Both the position numbers and the translations under genes were made by a program. DNA of 7,299 nucleotides from Sphingomonadales bacterium UBA7471 (GTDB lineage: Bacteria > Pseudomonadota > Alphaproteobacteria > Sphingomonadales > Sphingomonadaceae), in NCBI GenBank assembly GCA_002479765.1, contig DLOZ01000006.1:1-7299 (forward strand), given 5' to 3'. The notes under the pieces are model-generated. The model ran no database searches, had not been told where the DNA came from, and saw only the letters and a program-made list of their open reading frames with translations. How positions within the stretch are numbered: position 1 is the stretch's first letter; the number at the start of each line of letters is the position of its first letter. This document shows, in pieces, positions 6,436 through 7,299 of the stretch.

Positions 6436-7299
6436 TTACTGCCAGCTACCCATTTTGGCTTCGAGGTTGGCGCGAACCTGTTCAAAGAACTGCTCGGTCG
6501 TCATCCATGCCTGGTCTGGGCCAATGAGGATCGCGAGATCCTTTGTCATGTGGCCGTCTTCAACCGTTTGGATGCACACTTCTTCAAGCGTTTCTGCAAA
6601 GCGCGTCACTTCAGGTGTTTCGTCAAATTTGCCACGGAATTTCAGTCCGCCGGTCCATGCAAAAATCGACGCAATCGGGTTGGTCGATGTTGCCTTGCCC
6701 TGCTGATGCTGACGGAAATGGCGCGTTACGGTGCCATGTGCGGCTTCGGCTTCAACGGTCTTGCCATCTGGTGTCATCAGAATCGACGTCATCAATCCAA
6801 GCGAACCAAATCCTTGTGCGACTTGGTCAGACTGCACATCACCATCATAGTTTTTGCACGCCCAGATGAACTTGCCCGACCACTTCAGCGCGGACGCGAC
6901 CATGTCATCGATCAAGCGATGCTCGTACACAATGCCGAGTTCTTTGAACTTGTCGGCAAATTCGGCTTCGTACACTTCTTGGAACAGGTCCTTAAAGCGA
7001 CCGTCATAATATTTCAGGATGGTGTTCTTGGTCGACAGATACACGGGCCATTCGCGAGTGACGCCATAGTTCAGCGAAGCGCGGGCAAAGTCACGAATCG
7101 AATCGTCGAGATTGTACATCGCAAGGGCAACGCCCGGTGATGGATAATGGAAAACTTCCTCGTCAATCGTCCGGCCATCGTCGCCGTCCCAAACCAGACG
7201 CAATGTGCCGGGGCCAGGAACGAGGAAATCGGTCGCGCGATACTGGTCACCAAATGCGTGACGCCCGACAACGATTGGGTCGGTCCAGCCGGGGATCAG
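6436..7299 (-). CDS. icd: NADP-dependent isocitrate dehydrogenase, C-terminal part (5' end outside window)
   Basis: The C-terminal 287 residues of an isocitrate dehydrogenase that oxidatively decarboxylates isocitrate to 2-oxoglutarate in the TCA cycle, making NADPH. The coding frame stays open to the window edge, about 119 residues short of the expected start. The sequence is of the eukaryotic-like homodimeric type rather than the E. coli Icd type. Counting from the first visible residue, GRHAFGDQ carries R13 (human IDH1 R132, isocitrate binding), STKNTIL carries K91 (K212), RLIDDMV carries D131 (D252), and YDGDVQSD carries D154 and D158 (D275, D279, metal ligands). HGTVTRH (188-194) supplies R193 and H194, matching R314 and H315, which contact the NADP 2'-phosphate, so NADP use is expected. 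A strong terminator follows. Its nearness to alaS recurs in alphaproteobacteria. The ATG at 7203 is an internal methionine. Confidence 0.97.
   Translation of the reverse strand: MIPGWTDPIVVGRHAFGDQYRATDFLVPGPGTLRLVWDGDDGRTIDEEVFHYPSPGVALAMYNLDDSIRDFARASLNYGVTREWPVYLSTKNTILKYYDGRFKDLFQEVYEAEFADKFKELGIVYEHRLIDDMVASALKWSGKFIWACKNYDGDVQSDQVAQGFGSLGLMTSILMTPDGKTVEAEAAHGTVTRHFRQHQQGKATSTNPIASIFAWTGGLKFRGKFDETPEVTRFAETLEEVCIQTVEDGHMTKDLAILIGPDQAWMTTEQFFEQVRANLEAKMGSWQ

Noticed and set aside
6430..7140. A 236-codon open frame on the + strand opposite icd.
   Set aside because: It is antisense to conserved icd coding sequence, and crosses all the catalytic motifs in reverse; no independent support.

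Overview
The window looks like an ordinary stretch of core chromosome from an alphaproteobacterium, most likely of the Sphingomonadales. The gene order (recA, then alaS, then icd on the opposite strand), the moderately high GC content, the AlaRS N-terminus and the mitochondrial-type NADP-isocitrate dehydrogenase all fit this. The placement is from memory of these families, not from a database search. No phage, transposon, CRISPR array, tRNA, rRNA or other mobile feature was seen.

Layout. Positions 1-258 (+) hold the last 85 codons of recA, followed by one or two hairpin terminators (about 272-342). A short intergenic stretch with a TTGACA box leads to a two-gene operon on the + strand: an arginase/agmatinase-family ureohydrolase (425-1243) and a Gtt1-like glutathione S-transferase (1246-1872), with only two bases between them. 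After a 63-base gap comes complete alaS (1936-4578, +). On the - strand, a KefB/KefC-type cation:proton antiporter (4575-6335) ends tail-to-tail with alaS, the two stop codons interlocking in a TTAA. Upstream of the antiporter, a clear intrinsic terminator (6381-6414) closes icd, whose C-terminal 287 codons fill 6436-7299 (-); its start lies beyond the window.

How the genes work together. recA (recombination and SOS), alaS (translation) and icd (TCA cycle) are housekeeping genes in a familiar neighbourhood without a shared pathway. The ureohydrolase and GST are probably co-transcribed and translationally coupled; no shared substrate can be read from the sequence. The antiporter belongs to a family whose best-known members are gated by glutathione adducts, so a GST about 2.7 kb away is suggestive at most: it is on the other strand and alaS lies between them. 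I see no undescribed system here. The points worth a second look are modest: the ureohydrolase-GST pair between recA and alaS, a possibly leaderless ureohydrolase mRNA, the stop-codon overlap at 4575-4578, and antiporter motifs that depart from the E. coli Kef pattern.
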